DNA of 64,000 nucleotides from Nannobrachium achirus. Taxonomy: Eukaryota > Chordata > Actinopteri > Myctophiformes > Myctophidae. Where the stretch lies: contig OY997641.1 of assembly GCA_963921795.1 (NCBI GenBank), positions 57,234,693 through 57,298,692 on the forward strand. The letters run 5' to 3'. Made by a program: the position numbers and the translations under genes. The notes under the pieces are model-generated. The model had not been told where the DNA came from and did no database searches. It was given only the letters and a program-made list of their open reading frames with translations. The number at the start of each line of letters is the position of its first letter. Within the stretch, counting starts at the first letter, position 1. This document shows, in pieces, positions 1-11,223 of this stretch.

Positions 1-64
<64 letters not shown>
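1..64. repeat. (GT)n microsatellite
   Basis: An uninterrupted GT dinucleotide run starts at the window edge and ends 12 bases before the TTCAG acceptor of the first kinase exon. It occupies the place of the polypyrimidine/branch region of that intron. Confidence 0.98.
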
Positions 65-65
<1 letters not shown>

Positions 66-76
66 GGTGTGTTCAG

Positions 77-980
77 GCCTCTGAGGATCACATGAAGAAG
101 CACTACCTTGACCTGGCAGCCATGCCTTTCTACGCTGGACTCTGCAAGTACATGTCTTCTGGACCTATCCTGGCCATGGTAACTCTCTCACGCACGCTTT
201 CTCACGCAATTACAATTATGTATTACTTCTTCAATTATTAATAATTAAGAGGCATGTTCTTTTGATCAACACACTGCTGTTATTGATGAGCTCATGTACT
301 CTGTTCTATCTCTACTCACACCTCTATCATTTACCTCTTATTCGTTCTCTTGTCCCACCTCCCCTTGATTGATTGATTGATTGAAGACTTTATTAGAAGT
401 TTGCATAGGAAAAGGTACAGTTTCATGACGGTACAGTTCACTGGTACAAGGTCTACTAAAAGGAGATCCATGAAAAGACTAAGCTTATTTCCACTGGAAA
501 CCATTGAAGTATCTCATATAACATTGAATGACAGACAAATAGAACACAGTACTATGCAGTAGATATGTAAAGAAAAACAAAAAAAAGACAGTAAGTCTAA
601 AACAAACAGTATATACAAAGAAGGGGCAGGGGAGGGTAGGGTTGGGCTAGGTTCATTTTTTACCAGTTGCGAACGGCTGCTGCCTGTAAGTGGTTTTTCA
701 GGGCAATTTTAAAGGATGCTAGTGATCCACACTCCTTTATGGCCTTCGGTAAGGCTTTCCACATTTTGGTGGTATAGCAGAAAAAAGAGTTTGACCCTTT
801 GTTGGTTTTGACTCTGGGTTGAAAGTGATCTGTGGCGCTGCCTCTGGTGTTGTAGTTATGGACATCCTTAATGTTTATAAAGTGAATGAAGCATTCACTT
901 GTTAGCTTGTTTGAGGGTTACACAGACATGCATGCCAATACAGTATGCAATCAATGGATCAAATTACAACACATTGTGAA

Positions 981-1056
<76 letters not shown>

Positions 1057-1495
1057 GGTGTGGGAGGGACAGAACATTGTAAAGATGGGCAGGTTGATCC
1101 TGGGTGAGACCGACCCAGCTAAGTCTCAGCCCGGCAGCATCCGTGGAGACCTCTGTGTCAACATTGGCAGGTGAGCACCCAGGAAAAACAATCATATAGA
1201 TGAGCATTGTTACACAGGGCTTGCCAGCGCAATGCTAATCTGACCTCTCCCATCCATAGTTCCCATTGATATCAGGTTGATATCTGGGTCATAACATTGT
1301 TATATAATGATAATCAATGTCAGACCTAACAGATCTAATAATTCTTCTAATGACTGCATGTCCTCGTCTCCTCTCAGGAACATCATCCACGGCAGTGACA
1401 CAGCGGAGAACGCCAAGATGGAGGTCGGTCTGTGGTTCAAGCCCGAGGAGTTTGTCACCTACCAGCTCCCCGCCCACGCCTTCATCTACGAGTAA
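77..1495 (+). CDS. Nucleoside diphosphate kinase (group I NME), 3' exons
   Basis: NDP kinase transfers the gamma phosphate between NTPs and NDPs through a phosphohistidine. Three coding exons are visible: 77-178 (begins [13 protein letters not shown], ends SSGPILAM), 1058-1170 ([12 protein letters not shown] ... RGDLCVNIG) and 1378-1495 ([17 protein letters not shown] ... HAFIYE, stop TAA). All junctions are GT-AG; the first intron is phase 0 and the second splits an Arg codon. NIIHGSD is the family active-site signature with the catalytic His, and the ending matches the xxWIYE-type C-terminus of group I enzymes. The 5' exons lie left of the window. The tail ([16 protein letters not shown]) is divergent from the usual NME2 tail, so I do not assign the paralogue. 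A second copy of only the last exon lies near 50.7 kb. Confidence 0.95.
364..917 (-). mobile_element. LINE 3' fragment (reverse transcriptase C-terminus and tail)
   Basis: On the minus strand about 84 codons read as the C-terminal end of a LINE reverse transcriptase, including VHNYNTRGS and [18 protein letters not shown], the usual 'W-LP---K----L-SFK--LK-HL' ending. A stop, a short 3' UTR and an (AATC)n tail at 364-385 follow. It lies antisense in the first visible intron of the kinase gene and is 5'-truncated, as expected for target-primed insertion. The clade is not assigned. Confidence 0.75.
988..1055. repeat. (CT)n microsatellite forming a splice-acceptor tract
   Basis: A CT dinucleotide run about 68 bases long runs directly into the TAG acceptor at 1057, so it serves as the polypyrimidine tract of the middle kinase exon. 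Confidence 0.95.
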
Positions 1496-1650
1496 ATTAA
1501 AAGTGAACCAAGCAACAGCCACCAACTCAACTGGACCATTTTTTATACTCTTCATCTCTCATGTCTTCCGATCCTTCCATTTTGTTCTCCTCTGTGCACT
1601 TTTCAATCCAAACCACCTGTCAATAAAGTTCCTACAGTGAGAGAGTACCA
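1496..1650 (+). other. NDP kinase 3' UTR with polyadenylation signal
   Basis: A short 3' UTR follows the TAA stop. AATAAA lies at 1622-1627. The same UTR and signal (50943-50948) recur after the duplicated exon in copy B. Confidence 0.8.
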
Positions 1651-1789
1651 TGCTTGTCTCTGTGACTTCCTACTGAGGCTTGGGTAATGTGGAATAACTG
1701 TTGTGTTTCTTGTCCATTGTTATGGATTTATTTTCGCTGCCATTCAGAATGACTTGAGAGAGAATACATGTAGTTGTCACCTCCTAGAT

Positions 1790-2301
1790 CAGTGGTTCTC
1801 AAACTTTTTGGGCTTCAGTACCCCCTTTTCCTGATTGCTGAATCCAAGTACGGTAAGTACCCCCTTTAATCCAGTGACCCATACAAGTCTGTAACTCTGA
1901 CAGTGTACAAATGGAACCAAATGAACCCGTTAGGGTTCATTTGGTTCCATTTGTACACTGTCAGAGTTAAGGGGATACCTTGAAATTTTGTAGTTTGAGA
2001 AACACTGCTCTAATCAACAACATTTTGACGAGAAAATACTGACATCAAAAGTCTAGTTTTTATGACAATATGTTGAAAATTAAAGTAAGTAGCCTGTTTC
2101 CTATTCATTAACAGTAAATGTTTTACTTAATTTGGTTTAAAGCTATGTATACAGAGCAGCATGTTCACATACATTTGTCAGTGTTTTATCATTAAACATA
2201 ACAGTAAAATAAATGTTTCCATTTCAATGTTCTCTCAAGTACCCCCTGTAGTACCTCCGCGTACCCCTAGGGGTACACGTACCCCCATTTGAGAAACACT
2301 G
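1790..2301. mobile_element. hAT-like non-autonomous element (512 bp)
   Basis: It begins CAGTGGTTCTCAAAC and ends GTTTGAGAA-type sequence reading ATTTGAGAAACACTG, an imperfect terminal inverted repeat. It is flanked by the 8 bp duplication TCCTAGAT (1782-1789 and 2302-2309), diagnostic of hAT-type insertion. It also occurs in copy B at 51111-51613, so it predates the block duplication. No transposase is present. It contains a perfect hairpin at 1893-1968. Confidence 0.88.
1893..1968. repeat. Perfect 36-bp-stem hairpin, loop GTTA
   Basis: The arms 1893-1928 and 1933-1968 are exact reverse complements and enclose the 4-base loop GTTA. The homologous hairpin in copy B has the loop TAAC, the reverse complement. 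Confidence 0.95.
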
Positions 2302-2368
2302 TCCTAGATTGATGGACATGCTGGCTCTTACGCAAAAAAAGGAGCAGCTTTGGAGGAAACGGTACAGT

Positions 2369-2482
2369 CTGTTCATGGTAGAGTTTACCATCTAGTCCTA
2401 CTACGCTGTAGCCTTCAATACAGCTTCTGTTCATGGTAGAGTTTACCATCTAGTCCTGCTACGCTGTAGCCTTCAATACAGC
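2369..2482. repeat. 58-bp tandem duplication
   Basis: A segment starting CTGTTCATGGTAGAG appears twice in a row here (offset 58) but only once in copy B near 51681, so it is a copy A private duplication. Confidence 0.9.
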
Positions 2483-2927
2483 TCTGGAGACAAGAGCAGG
2501 ACAACTTTGGTAGGGTCTGAAACAGTGATCTTCGGAACACATAGCGAACATCATAACACATTGAGCCACAGTTGTTTGGAGGCCAATCTTAGCCAATCAG
2601 GATGGAATATTTAATATGGGACAGATCCGTCTTGATCATATGACTGTAGAGATACTGTGTACTGATTTGTGTTAATTTGGGGTAAAATCTGAAGAAGTAA
2701 TACCCAAAAATGTGTCTTACATAAGTCGGCCTCCTGGTGGCACTATAAAAGGCTGATGTGAAAAATGCAAGGAAAGGGTTTTTCCTTGGCCTCTAGGGAG
2801 CGTGCTTCCAAAGTTTGTAACTGATCGGTGGAGTTATAGGTAAAACCACGAATTGGCCTGTTATAGCGCCAATTTTAACACCTAATCAGTAAAAAACTTT
2901 ATATATAAACTACAAATGCATTATTAA

Positions 2928-4395
2928 CTCATATAGTGCCAATCCCAAGAAGACTCGTGAAAAGTACTCAGAGTACCCGGAGTGCCAATCCCGAGTATAC
3001 TCGTGAAAAGTAATATATTACTGTAACGGCGGTAGGGTTGGAGGCGGTAACCGCCGTACCGCCGTACCGCGGTATACCGAGGTCTACCGCGGTGTCATTG
3101 TGCTTACCGCGGTAAAAAGACAAAAAAAAGGTCTATTTTTTATTGGAAAACAAGCGAGTTTTAAAACGGGGAGAAGCGAGGACCGCATGCGCTCCATGCC
3201 GCTCTGCTCTGGGACGTGTACCACACGTTGGAAGCCACGTCACTCAGACCTGCACACAGTGCACAGGCACAGGGCAGTAGAGTACGGAGCACAACTCTAT
3301 GACGGAGCAGCATAAACTTTCTCTGTAATCCACTCGACACAAGGATGTTAATACATACCTTGTGTTGTGGCATATCTTTTTTTATTCATACGGATTACTG
3401 GCGGAGCGCGGGCCGCGTGGACTAAAACCGAAAATGAAACTATTTTACTTTTTCCACCGCGTCGCACGCTGTGCCCCGTCCGGCTGCGCGTCGGCGATTT
3501 TATAACCTTTTCTGTCAAGTCTTGTAACTAAAACCTGTATATAGCAGCACTCAATCACTGCGATTTGAGAGTTGAGACGTGACGTGAGTTTACAGAATCA
3601 CTGTACACGATCTGACTACCCTTCCTCTTCTGGTTTGTTCACACAGCTGTTTGTGTCTGAAAAGCCCAAGTAGCTAGCCTACGTTACAATGGTAACCCGA
3701 CAGTGCAGATCTAAAAGCTCAGAACGCGTCGCGGATGCGATGTGTTGTGAGCTTGTAGATCTGCTCCTTTGAAAGCCAGACCCGCTGTGCTGTACGGAGA
3801 AGTATAACTCGGGCAGTCAGGCTGTGTCGCCTCTCCACTGTGGAGAGGCGACTTTTGGGAAGATGATTGCAATATTTTGGCTTATCGCCGAACCTTAATT
3901 AATAGATACGGGGGTGCGGTAATTACCGCAGTACCGGCGGTAAATGGGAAGACGGTAATCGCGGTAACAAAATGTCCATACCGCCCCAGGCCTAAACGGC
4001 GGATACATTACCGAGAACAATGGCCGGAGGTCCGGAGACGAAATCCGTCGCTGATTTCGCATCATCACGGCTCCACGAGCACAAAATAGTCCCATCCATA
4101 ACATTGAGGTGGACGGCCGATCTCATCTTTAATGTCCATTATCTCAAAACTACACTTTAGAAGCTAGGATGGAGGCAGATGCTCGCTTATGTTACACATA
4201 TATAAAAGCTCCGGTCCGCCATTACACAACTCCACGTGGACTACGATCGGTTCCGGCGCAGGACGCGATGACGTCAGACCGGAAGTGTTTGCGCTGTGGA
4301 CTTCTGGCCTTCAAAATAAGATAACGGGGGTGATGCCAACCTGAGACTGGCATGGTGGACTTTATAATCCGTTAATTTCATGGGCACTAAATGAG
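2928..4395. mobile_element. piggyBac-like non-autonomous element interrupted by a hAT
   Basis: It is bounded by TTAA on both sides (2924-2927 and 4396-4399), with ends CTCATATAGTGCC and GGGCACTAAATGAG as inverted repeats. The copy B empty site reads ATTACATG at the same place, consistent with a mutated single TTAA. TTAA target duplication is the piggyBac hallmark. Without the nested hAT (3033-3994 plus its duplication) the native element is about 0.5 kb with no transposase. A relative with nearly the same ends lies at 32822-33489. Confidence 0.85.
3033..3994. mobile_element. hAT-like element nested in the piggyBac-like element
   Basis: It is flanked by exact 8 bp duplications AACGGCGG (3025-3032 and 3995-4002). 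The ends TAGGGTTGGAGGCGGTA and TACCGCCCCAGGCCTA are imperfect inverted repeats, and subterminal CCGCGGTA-type motifs are dense at both ends. It is 962 bp with no recognisable transposase. It carries the recurrent GTGAGCTTGTAGATC motif near 3747. Confidence 0.88.
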
Positions 4396-4442
4396 TTAAA
4401 TGTAATATATCAAATAATGTAGTATATAAGGATATCCCTTTG

Positions 4443-4748
4443 GGTCAATGAATAAGATATTGGACTTTCACGTGGGAGACCCGGGTTTGAAGCCTGGGCA
4501 ACAATGTGACATGCAGTCAGGCTTCCCAATCAACGCAATTTGCTTATTTTACTAGTTAAAAGCAGCATTTTAAAAATAACCTACGTTATTTTTTCTAGAT
4601 TGATATTTCTAAGCAATTGATGTATTGATGTTGATGTATTGATGTATGTATTACCTTGCTTATTGTATTGATGTTTTACCTTGGCTTGCTTATTGTAAGT
4701 CTCTCTGGAATAAGAGCATCTGCTAAATGCCTAAATTGTAAATAAATA
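4443..4748 (+). mobile_element. tRNA-derived SINE
   Basis: The head resembles a tRNA with a pol III B-box-like GGGTTTGAAGCC. The tail reads TAAGTCTCTCTGGAATAAGA then GCATCTGCTAAATGC, the common fish SINE/LINE tail. CCCTTTG target duplications flank it (4436-4442 and 4749-4755). It is shared with copy B (52721-53040), which has one extra TTGATGTATTGA unit. Confidence 0.85.
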
Positions 4749-4904
4749 CCCTTTGTAGTTTTCATTCTTTTCTTCAGAATCAAAGGTTTTATGGTCATTA
4801 TTCACTTAAATGTAATGTAAATAAAATAATATCTAATCACACAGATTTGCCGGCCCCCGTGTAGTATCGTGTAGTAACTCAGGACCCTCGGGTCTGTTCT
4901 GTTG

Positions 4905-5034
4905 AACCCATGTTCAATACCTCTGATATCACAGACGAAGGTACAAGGAACAGCAACGCAGACAATCGTATCAACAACGTTTATTCGTCTTTGGAAATGA
5001 CATGCCTATTCATTTATTCATTCGTTGTCTCAAG
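4905..5034 (-). other. Displaced 3' UTR of S100-like gene 2A
   Basis: On the minus strand this is the counterpart of the final codons and 3' UTR of gene 2B (53180-53336), including the sequence after LETTNE-stop and an AATAAA (plus TTTATT near 4980). In copy A it is separated from the rest of the exon by a 6 kb insertion, so gene 2A no longer reads into it directly. Confidence 0.8.
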
Positions 5035-5149
5035 TAGTGATGTGTCGGTGACCCGTTCAAATGAACGGATCTTTCTGGTGAACGAGATCGAACGGGTCAC
5101 CATCCGGAAAAGACCCGTTCAACCGTTCACGGCGTTCAGTTGCAAATGC

Positions 5150-5211
<62 letters not shown>

Positions 5212-5824
5212 GGTTCATTCAACGTATCTCACAAGAGAAGACAGACCCGACCAACCGTTCCGTCCCTCCTTTCCACCGTTCCTCTTTCCTTATTGGACAC
5301 TGACTGTAGTGGGCTGGTATGGAAGCGAATGCCTGACACAAATAAAATGAAATGGCAAATTCGAAAATTAAATTGAAATACAATAAATGCTTTTTAATCT
5401 TCAGGAAATGAACGCATTTTTTGAGACAAAAATGAATTTAAAATGCAATAGCATTTACATTTTATCTACAGATGTGCTCATTCTATGACAAAATTAAAAT
5501 GATAAATAAAATATAATTTTAATTTTAATTTTCCAAAAATACCCCGCTAATTAGTGGACAATATTAAAATGAAAATGCAATTTTGAAAATGAAAATGAAA
5601 TGAGGGAAATGCTTTTTATTTTCAGACACAAAGGAATGTATAATTCAATAGCATTGACATTTCATCTCTAGGTGTGCTCATTCTATGACTGATTGAAAAA
5701 GAAAAAGCAAACCACATTGCATTTTCATTTTCAAATCCTGCAGGGTAGGACTTGAAAATGAAAATGCAATGTGGTTTGCTGGGTTGCCATGTTCACTAAA
5801 AGTGAGCTCTCTGGGCTTTCCTCT

Positions 5825-7005
5825 CCATGAATTTAGCTAATTCCATTACCAGTCCCATCTCCATTATATTTAGATCTAATTCCATCACCAGTTCCAGCCG
5901 CATGATTTGTAGATCTAATTCTATGAGTCCCATCCCCATGATTTGTAGGTCTAATTCCATCGCCAGTCCCATCCTTATGATTTGTAGATCTAATTATATC
6001 AGTCCTATCTCAATTATGTGTAGGTCTAATTCCATCGCCAGTTCCATCCACATGATTTGTAGATCTAATTCTATACAGTTCCATCCTCATGATTTGTAGA
6101 TCTAATTTCATCGCCAGTCCCATCCTTATGATTTGTAGATCTAATTCTATCAGTCAATCAATTATGTGAAGGTCTATTTCTATACAGTCCCATCTCCATG
6201 TTCTTTAGATCTAATTCAATGATTTGTAGATCTAATTCCATCACCAATCCCATAATGTGTAGGTCCAATCCCATCGCCAGTTTCGCCAGTTCCATCCACA
6301 TGATTTGTAGATCTAATTATATCAGATCCATCCCAATGATTTGCAGATCTAATTACATCAGTCCCCTCTCAATTATGTGTAGGTCTAATTCCATAGCTAG
6401 TTCCATCCACATGATTTGTAGATCTAATTCTATCAGTCCCATACCCATCATTTGTAGATCTAATTCCATCACCAGTCCCATCCCTATCATTTGTATGTCT
6501 AATTCCATCGCCAGTTCCATCCGCATGATTTGTAGATCTAATTCTATCAGTCCCATTTCAATTATGTTTAGGTCTAATTCCATCGCCAGTTCCATCCGCA
6601 TGTTTTGTAGATCTAATTCTATGAGTCCCATCCCCAGGATTTCTAGGTTTAATACCATCACTGGTCCCATCCCTATGAGTTGTAGGTCTAATTACATCAC
6701 CAGTCCCATCCTTATGATTTGTAGAGCTAATTGTATCAGTTCAATCTCAATTATGTGTAGGTCTAATTCCATCGCCATCCCATCCCCATGATTCATAGTT
6801 CTAATTTGATAGCCAGTACCATCTCCATGATTGTCTATTCCCATGATTTTTATTTTTATTCCATCCCCAGCCCTATAATTTGAAGATCTATTTCCATACA
6901 GTCCCATCTCCATGATGTATTGATCTAATTTCAGACAGTCCATGCCCATGACTGTCATCACCAATCCCATCCCCATTAATTTGTAGATTCCATCAGTTCA
7001 ATTCC
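5825..7005. repeat. 36-39 bp minisatellite, left array
   Basis: About 30 degenerate units, with core TGATTTGTAGATCTAATTCC followed by CATCGCCAGTCCCATCC-type sequence on the plus strand. The unit length is a multiple of three, so long spurious open frames arise on both strands. Confidence 0.93.
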
Positions 7006-7099
7006 CATGGGATTTCTGAACAGTCCATAGTCCACCAATGAGAAGCTGAGTGAGTAGACGGAAATAGTGCCATTTTATAGTGCGCTTTAGGACTGATCT

Positions 7100-8583
7100 T
7101 GGAATTAGACCTTAACATAATTGAGATGGGACTGATAGAATTAGATCCACAAATCATAAGGATGGGACTGGCGATGGTATTAGACCTACAAATCATGGGG
7201 ATGAAACTGGCGATAGAATTGGACCTACACATTATGGGGATGGGACTGGTAATGGAATTAGATCTACAAATCATGAGGATGGAACTGTATAGAATTAGAT
7301 CTACAAATCATGCGGATGGAACTGGCGATGGTATTAGACCTACAAATCATGGGGATGCGACTCATAGAATTAGATCTACAAATCATACGGATGAAACTGG
7401 TGATAGAATTGGACCTACACATTATGGGGATGGGACTGGTAATGGAATTAGATCTACAAATCATGATGATGGAACTGTATAGAATTAGATCTTCAAATCA
7501 TGCGGATGGAACTGGCGATGGAATTAGACCTACACATAATGAAGATGGGACTGATAGAATTAGATCTACAAATCATAAGTAGAGAACTGGTAGTGGAATT
7601 AGATCTACAAATCATTGGGATGGAACTGGTGAAACTGGCGATGGAATTGGACTTACACATTATGGGGATGGGACTGGTGATGGAATTATATCTACAAATC
7701 ATGGGGATGAACTATCAAATTAGATCTAAAGAACATGGAGATGGCACTGTATCGAATTAGACCTACAAATCATGGGGATGGAACTGGCGATGGAATTAGA
7801 CCTAAACATAATTGAGATGGGACTGATAGAATTAGATCTACGAATCATAAGGATGGGACTGGCGATGGAATTAGATCTACAAATCATGAGGATGGAACTG
7901 TATAGAATTAGATCTACAAATCATGCGGATAGAACTGGCGATGGAATTAGACCTACACATAATTGAGATGGGACTGATAGAATTAGATCTACAAATCATA
8001 AGGATAGATCTGGCGGTGGAATTAGATCTACAAATCATTGGGATGGATCTGATATAATTAGATCTACATATCATGTGCATGGAACTGGCAAAACTGGCGA
8101 TGGAATTGGACCTACACATTATGGGGATAGGACTGGTGATGGAATTAGATCTACAAATCATGGGGATGTGACTATCGAATTATATCTAAAGAATATGGAG
8201 GTGGGACTGTATCGAATTAGTCCTACAAATCATGGGGATGGGACTGGCGATGGAATTAGATCTACAAATCATGAGGATGGAACTGTATAGAATTAGATCT
8301 GCAAATCATGCGAATGGAACTGGCGATGGAATTAGACCTACACATAATTGATAGGACTGATAGAATTAGATCAACAAATCATAAGGATGGGACTGGCGAT
8401 GGAATTAGACCTACAAATCATGGGAATGGGACTCATAGAATTAGATCTACAAATCATAAGGATGGGACTGGCGATGGTATTAGACCTACAAATCATGGTG
8501 ATAGGACTCAGAATTAGATCTACAAATCATGCGGATGGAATTGACGAAACTGGCAATAGAATTAGACCTACAAATGATGGGGA
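7100..8583. repeat. 36-39 bp minisatellite, right array (inverted)
   Basis: About 39 units of the same minisatellite in reverse-complement orientation (GGAATTAGATCTACAAATCA). It is longer than the left array by several units. Confidence 0.93.
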
Positions 8584-9103
8584 GCCCAGAGAGCTCACTT
8601 TTAGTGAACATGGCAACCCTGCAAACCACATTGCATTTTCATTTTCAAGTCCTACCCTGCAGGATTTGAAAATGAAAATGCAATGTGGTTTGCTTTTTCT
8701 TTTTCAACCAGTCATAGAATGAGCACACCTAGAGATGAAATGTCAATGCTATAGAATTATACATTCCTTTGTGTCTCAAAAAATGCGTTCATCATCTGAA
8801 GATTAAAAAGCATTTCCCTCATTTCATTTTCATTTTCAAAATTGCGTTTTCATTTTAATATTGTCCACTAATTAGCGGGGTATTTTTTGAAAATTAAAAT
8901 TAAAATGATCTTTTATTTATCATTTTAATTTTGTCATAGAATGAGCACATCTGTAGATAAAATGTAAATGCTATTGCATTTTAAATTCATTTTTGTCTCA
9001 AGAAATGCGTTCATATCCTGAAGATTAAAAAGCATTTATTGTATTTCAATTTAATTTTCGAATTTGCCATTGCATTTTATTTATGTCAGCTATTCGCTTC
9101 CAT

Positions 9104-10890
9104 ATGACGAAGACCCAGTTCCACCAAGTACAAGCCAAACTTTACAGCCAGAGCCAGCACAAGGTGGGAGTAGCACTGTGTTTAAGTTGTTTAGCTAGTC
9201 AAATTATGTACAAACCACTGTTATTTTTTATATAGATCTGTATATTTTAGCCCGCCTCATGGCTCATTCACAATGAACATAGGCCTACTGTTGTTTTTAG
9301 AAATAGAATGCATGTTTGCATGTGTAGAGTGGAGGTGAACGTTTTATGCATATATGAAAAATGACAAGTTACCGAAGTTAGTGCCCATAAAGCTGGTTAA
9401 TTAATTGGCATGACATGAAAAGCAAATAATCTTGGCATGATGATGAGTCATCATGGTAAGACATTGGACCTTATGCAAAACTTTGTTTCTTGTCCAAGCT
9501 GGTGTTTATTTTTTATTTGTTGCATTCCTAAGACAAAAATGTGATTATAATAAATGTACCCCCATTGTTTGCCTTTTTTTCTTGTCCAAGCTGGTGTTAG
9601 CACCATTACCTGCATGGACACCAGTGATGAGGACACCAGCAGTAGCCATGATGTGACAGAGGGGGTTGCAGGTAAGATTGCTCACTGAATGTCCAGTTTG
9701 GGGAGGAACTTTGCTTCTATTGATTACTCACCATGGAGACTTGAGTTCAATAATGTTGTTTTTTATTTTTTATTTGTTGCATTCCTAAGACAAAAATGTG
9801 ATAAATGTACCCCCATTGTTTGCCTTTTTTTCTTGTCCAAGCTGGTGTTAGCACCATTACCTGCCTTGAGTGCAGTTATTGTCAATGTTTCTGTGAGTTG
9901 TATGCCTTTCAATGCCTTTTATCAGTAAACTTAAGTTTGTGACCTTCAACTGCTGCCTTGTCTGAGTTCCTGCACATGAGTCCTACAACACCACGTTTGC
10001 ACTAAATTACATGTTAATATGTCAATAATATGTTACATTGTCTATAATGCATCTTGGTTGGAATGATTTGGATGTTTATTTGAATGTTTCCACAAGAGTT
10101 TCCATTTCATGCATTTCCACCATTTGTTTATCTTGTTTTCAGCTTAAATTTAACTGAAACCAAATGTTTTTATAGTAATGATATCATTGGATGATACCTT
10201 AAACAATACCCATAGGCCTACATGGTGTTCAAGCTCTCAATGCATCTCATCATGATGTGCTCATGTTTGTTCATTAGCCATTAAGGTTCAAATGCTCTTC
10301 TAACTGATTTACCCACATGACAATTCAGTGACTCCCAACAAGTGCAGCAAGCAAGCCAAACCATGCATTGAACACAAGTGGGTAATTTATATGTGCCTTA
10401 TATAGCGTCTTCCAGTGCAGACATAATGTGAATGGCTTCTTGTAAGGTTTGTGTTACAGGCTCACTATGAATGTTCACAAGAATGTGCCATGTGGTCAGA
10501 GCCAGCCTGTGAGTCTGTAACCTACCTCATTTGTACCTTGTGTCCAAATAGATATACAGTGTGAAACAGTATCTGCTTTGCAAATTATGTTTCTCTTTTA
10601 GAAATATTAGTGTTTGCTGTAATAGCTCTACAAACTTAGTTCAGAGTGTCAAGGGGAACTTTGATATTTTTCAAACTGAACCCTATTTTCTCATCTACTT
10701 TTATCTAAATGAGAGGTGGGATTTTCATAATTTGCAGTTGCTCCTGTTGGGAGCAGTGACTTTTGTTTCAATGTATTCCAATGGGACAATTGAGAACATA
10801 ATCCATTTGCCCCATTGGAATAAATTGAACTGTCCCTCACTTCCTACAGTACAGGAGCAGTTGCAAATATTGACAATTAATAAATAATGC
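9104..10890. other. Flanking part of the 6 kb insertion, no clear gene
   Basis: Low coding potential. Two near-identical 0.11 kb stretches (about 9500-9620 and 9757-9865, each ending CAAGCTGGTGTTAGCACC) are a local duplication. A possible exon-like stretch 9594-9671 reads AGVSTITCMDTSDEDTSSSH and runs into a GTAAG donor, and 9105-9190 reads YDEDPVPPSTSQTLQPEP. Both could be remnants of a transposon gene split by the foldback; I cannot name it. An imperfect inverted repeat with ATTCCAATGGG arms lies near 10776-10825. Confidence 0.5.
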
Positions 10891-11132
10891 TCAATTTCGA
10901 CAATTAATTAATAAATAATGCAAAAAAAATGTTGCTCGCGCGCTTCGCACGCTCGCATGAGGGCCGGTCTGTTGCAAATCCCCGGGCTGAAAATTGGTCT
11001 CACCCCGAGCCTGCTGTAGAGCCATGCACGCCTGCGCTGTGAAGTAAATGTACTCCTTGAAGCAGATGGCGCCATCCTCGTCGTCGTCCATTTCTTGGAA
11101 GATTTCTTCAAACTCATCCTCATCAAAGCACT

Positions 11133-11223
<91 letters not shown>

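Larger units (their letters stand above)
5318..9103. mobile_element. Giant foldback element with inverted minisatellite arms
   Basis: Segments 5318-5824 and 8584-9103 are near-exact reverse complements (outermost TATGGAAGCGAAT versus ATTCGCTTCCATA). Between them lie two arrays of the same 36-39 bp unit (core TTGTAGATCTAATTCCATC) in opposite orientations, 5825-7005 and about 7100-8583, meeting at a unique spacer of about 95 bp. The whole is a hairpin of about 1.8 kb per arm. A TA dinucleotide flanks both ends. Open frames such as repeated ICRSNSI or MELDLQI are products of the repeat, not genes. This matches the layout of foldback-type DNA transposons; the superfamily is not assigned. Confidence 0.85.
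5035..10998. mobile_element. 6 kb insertion in the last exon of S100-like gene 2A
   Basis: In copy B, TCTCAAG is followed after 9 bases by CTGTAGAG. In copy A about 5.97 kb separates them. The left end reads TAGTGATGTGTCGGTGACCC with GAACGGGTCACC-type inverted motifs, reminiscent of hAT termini, and a (GA)n run lies at 5154-5210. A weak 8 bp match (GTCTCAAG versus GTCTCACC) may be a decayed target duplication. The foldback at 5318-9103 sits inside. The insertion could be composite; its class is not certain. Confidence 0.6.

Noticed and set aside
5827-8517. Long open frames of repeated ICRSNSI or MELDLQI on both strands
   Set aside because: The minisatellite unit is a multiple of three, so frames stay open by periodicity; they have no start context, splice signals or known domain.
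10915-10998. CpG-rich stretch (CTCGCGCGCTTCGCACGC) as a promoter or CpG island
   Set aside because: It is only about 80 bases, lies at the edge of the 6 kb insertion inside an exon, and resembles transposon terminal sequence more than a promoter.
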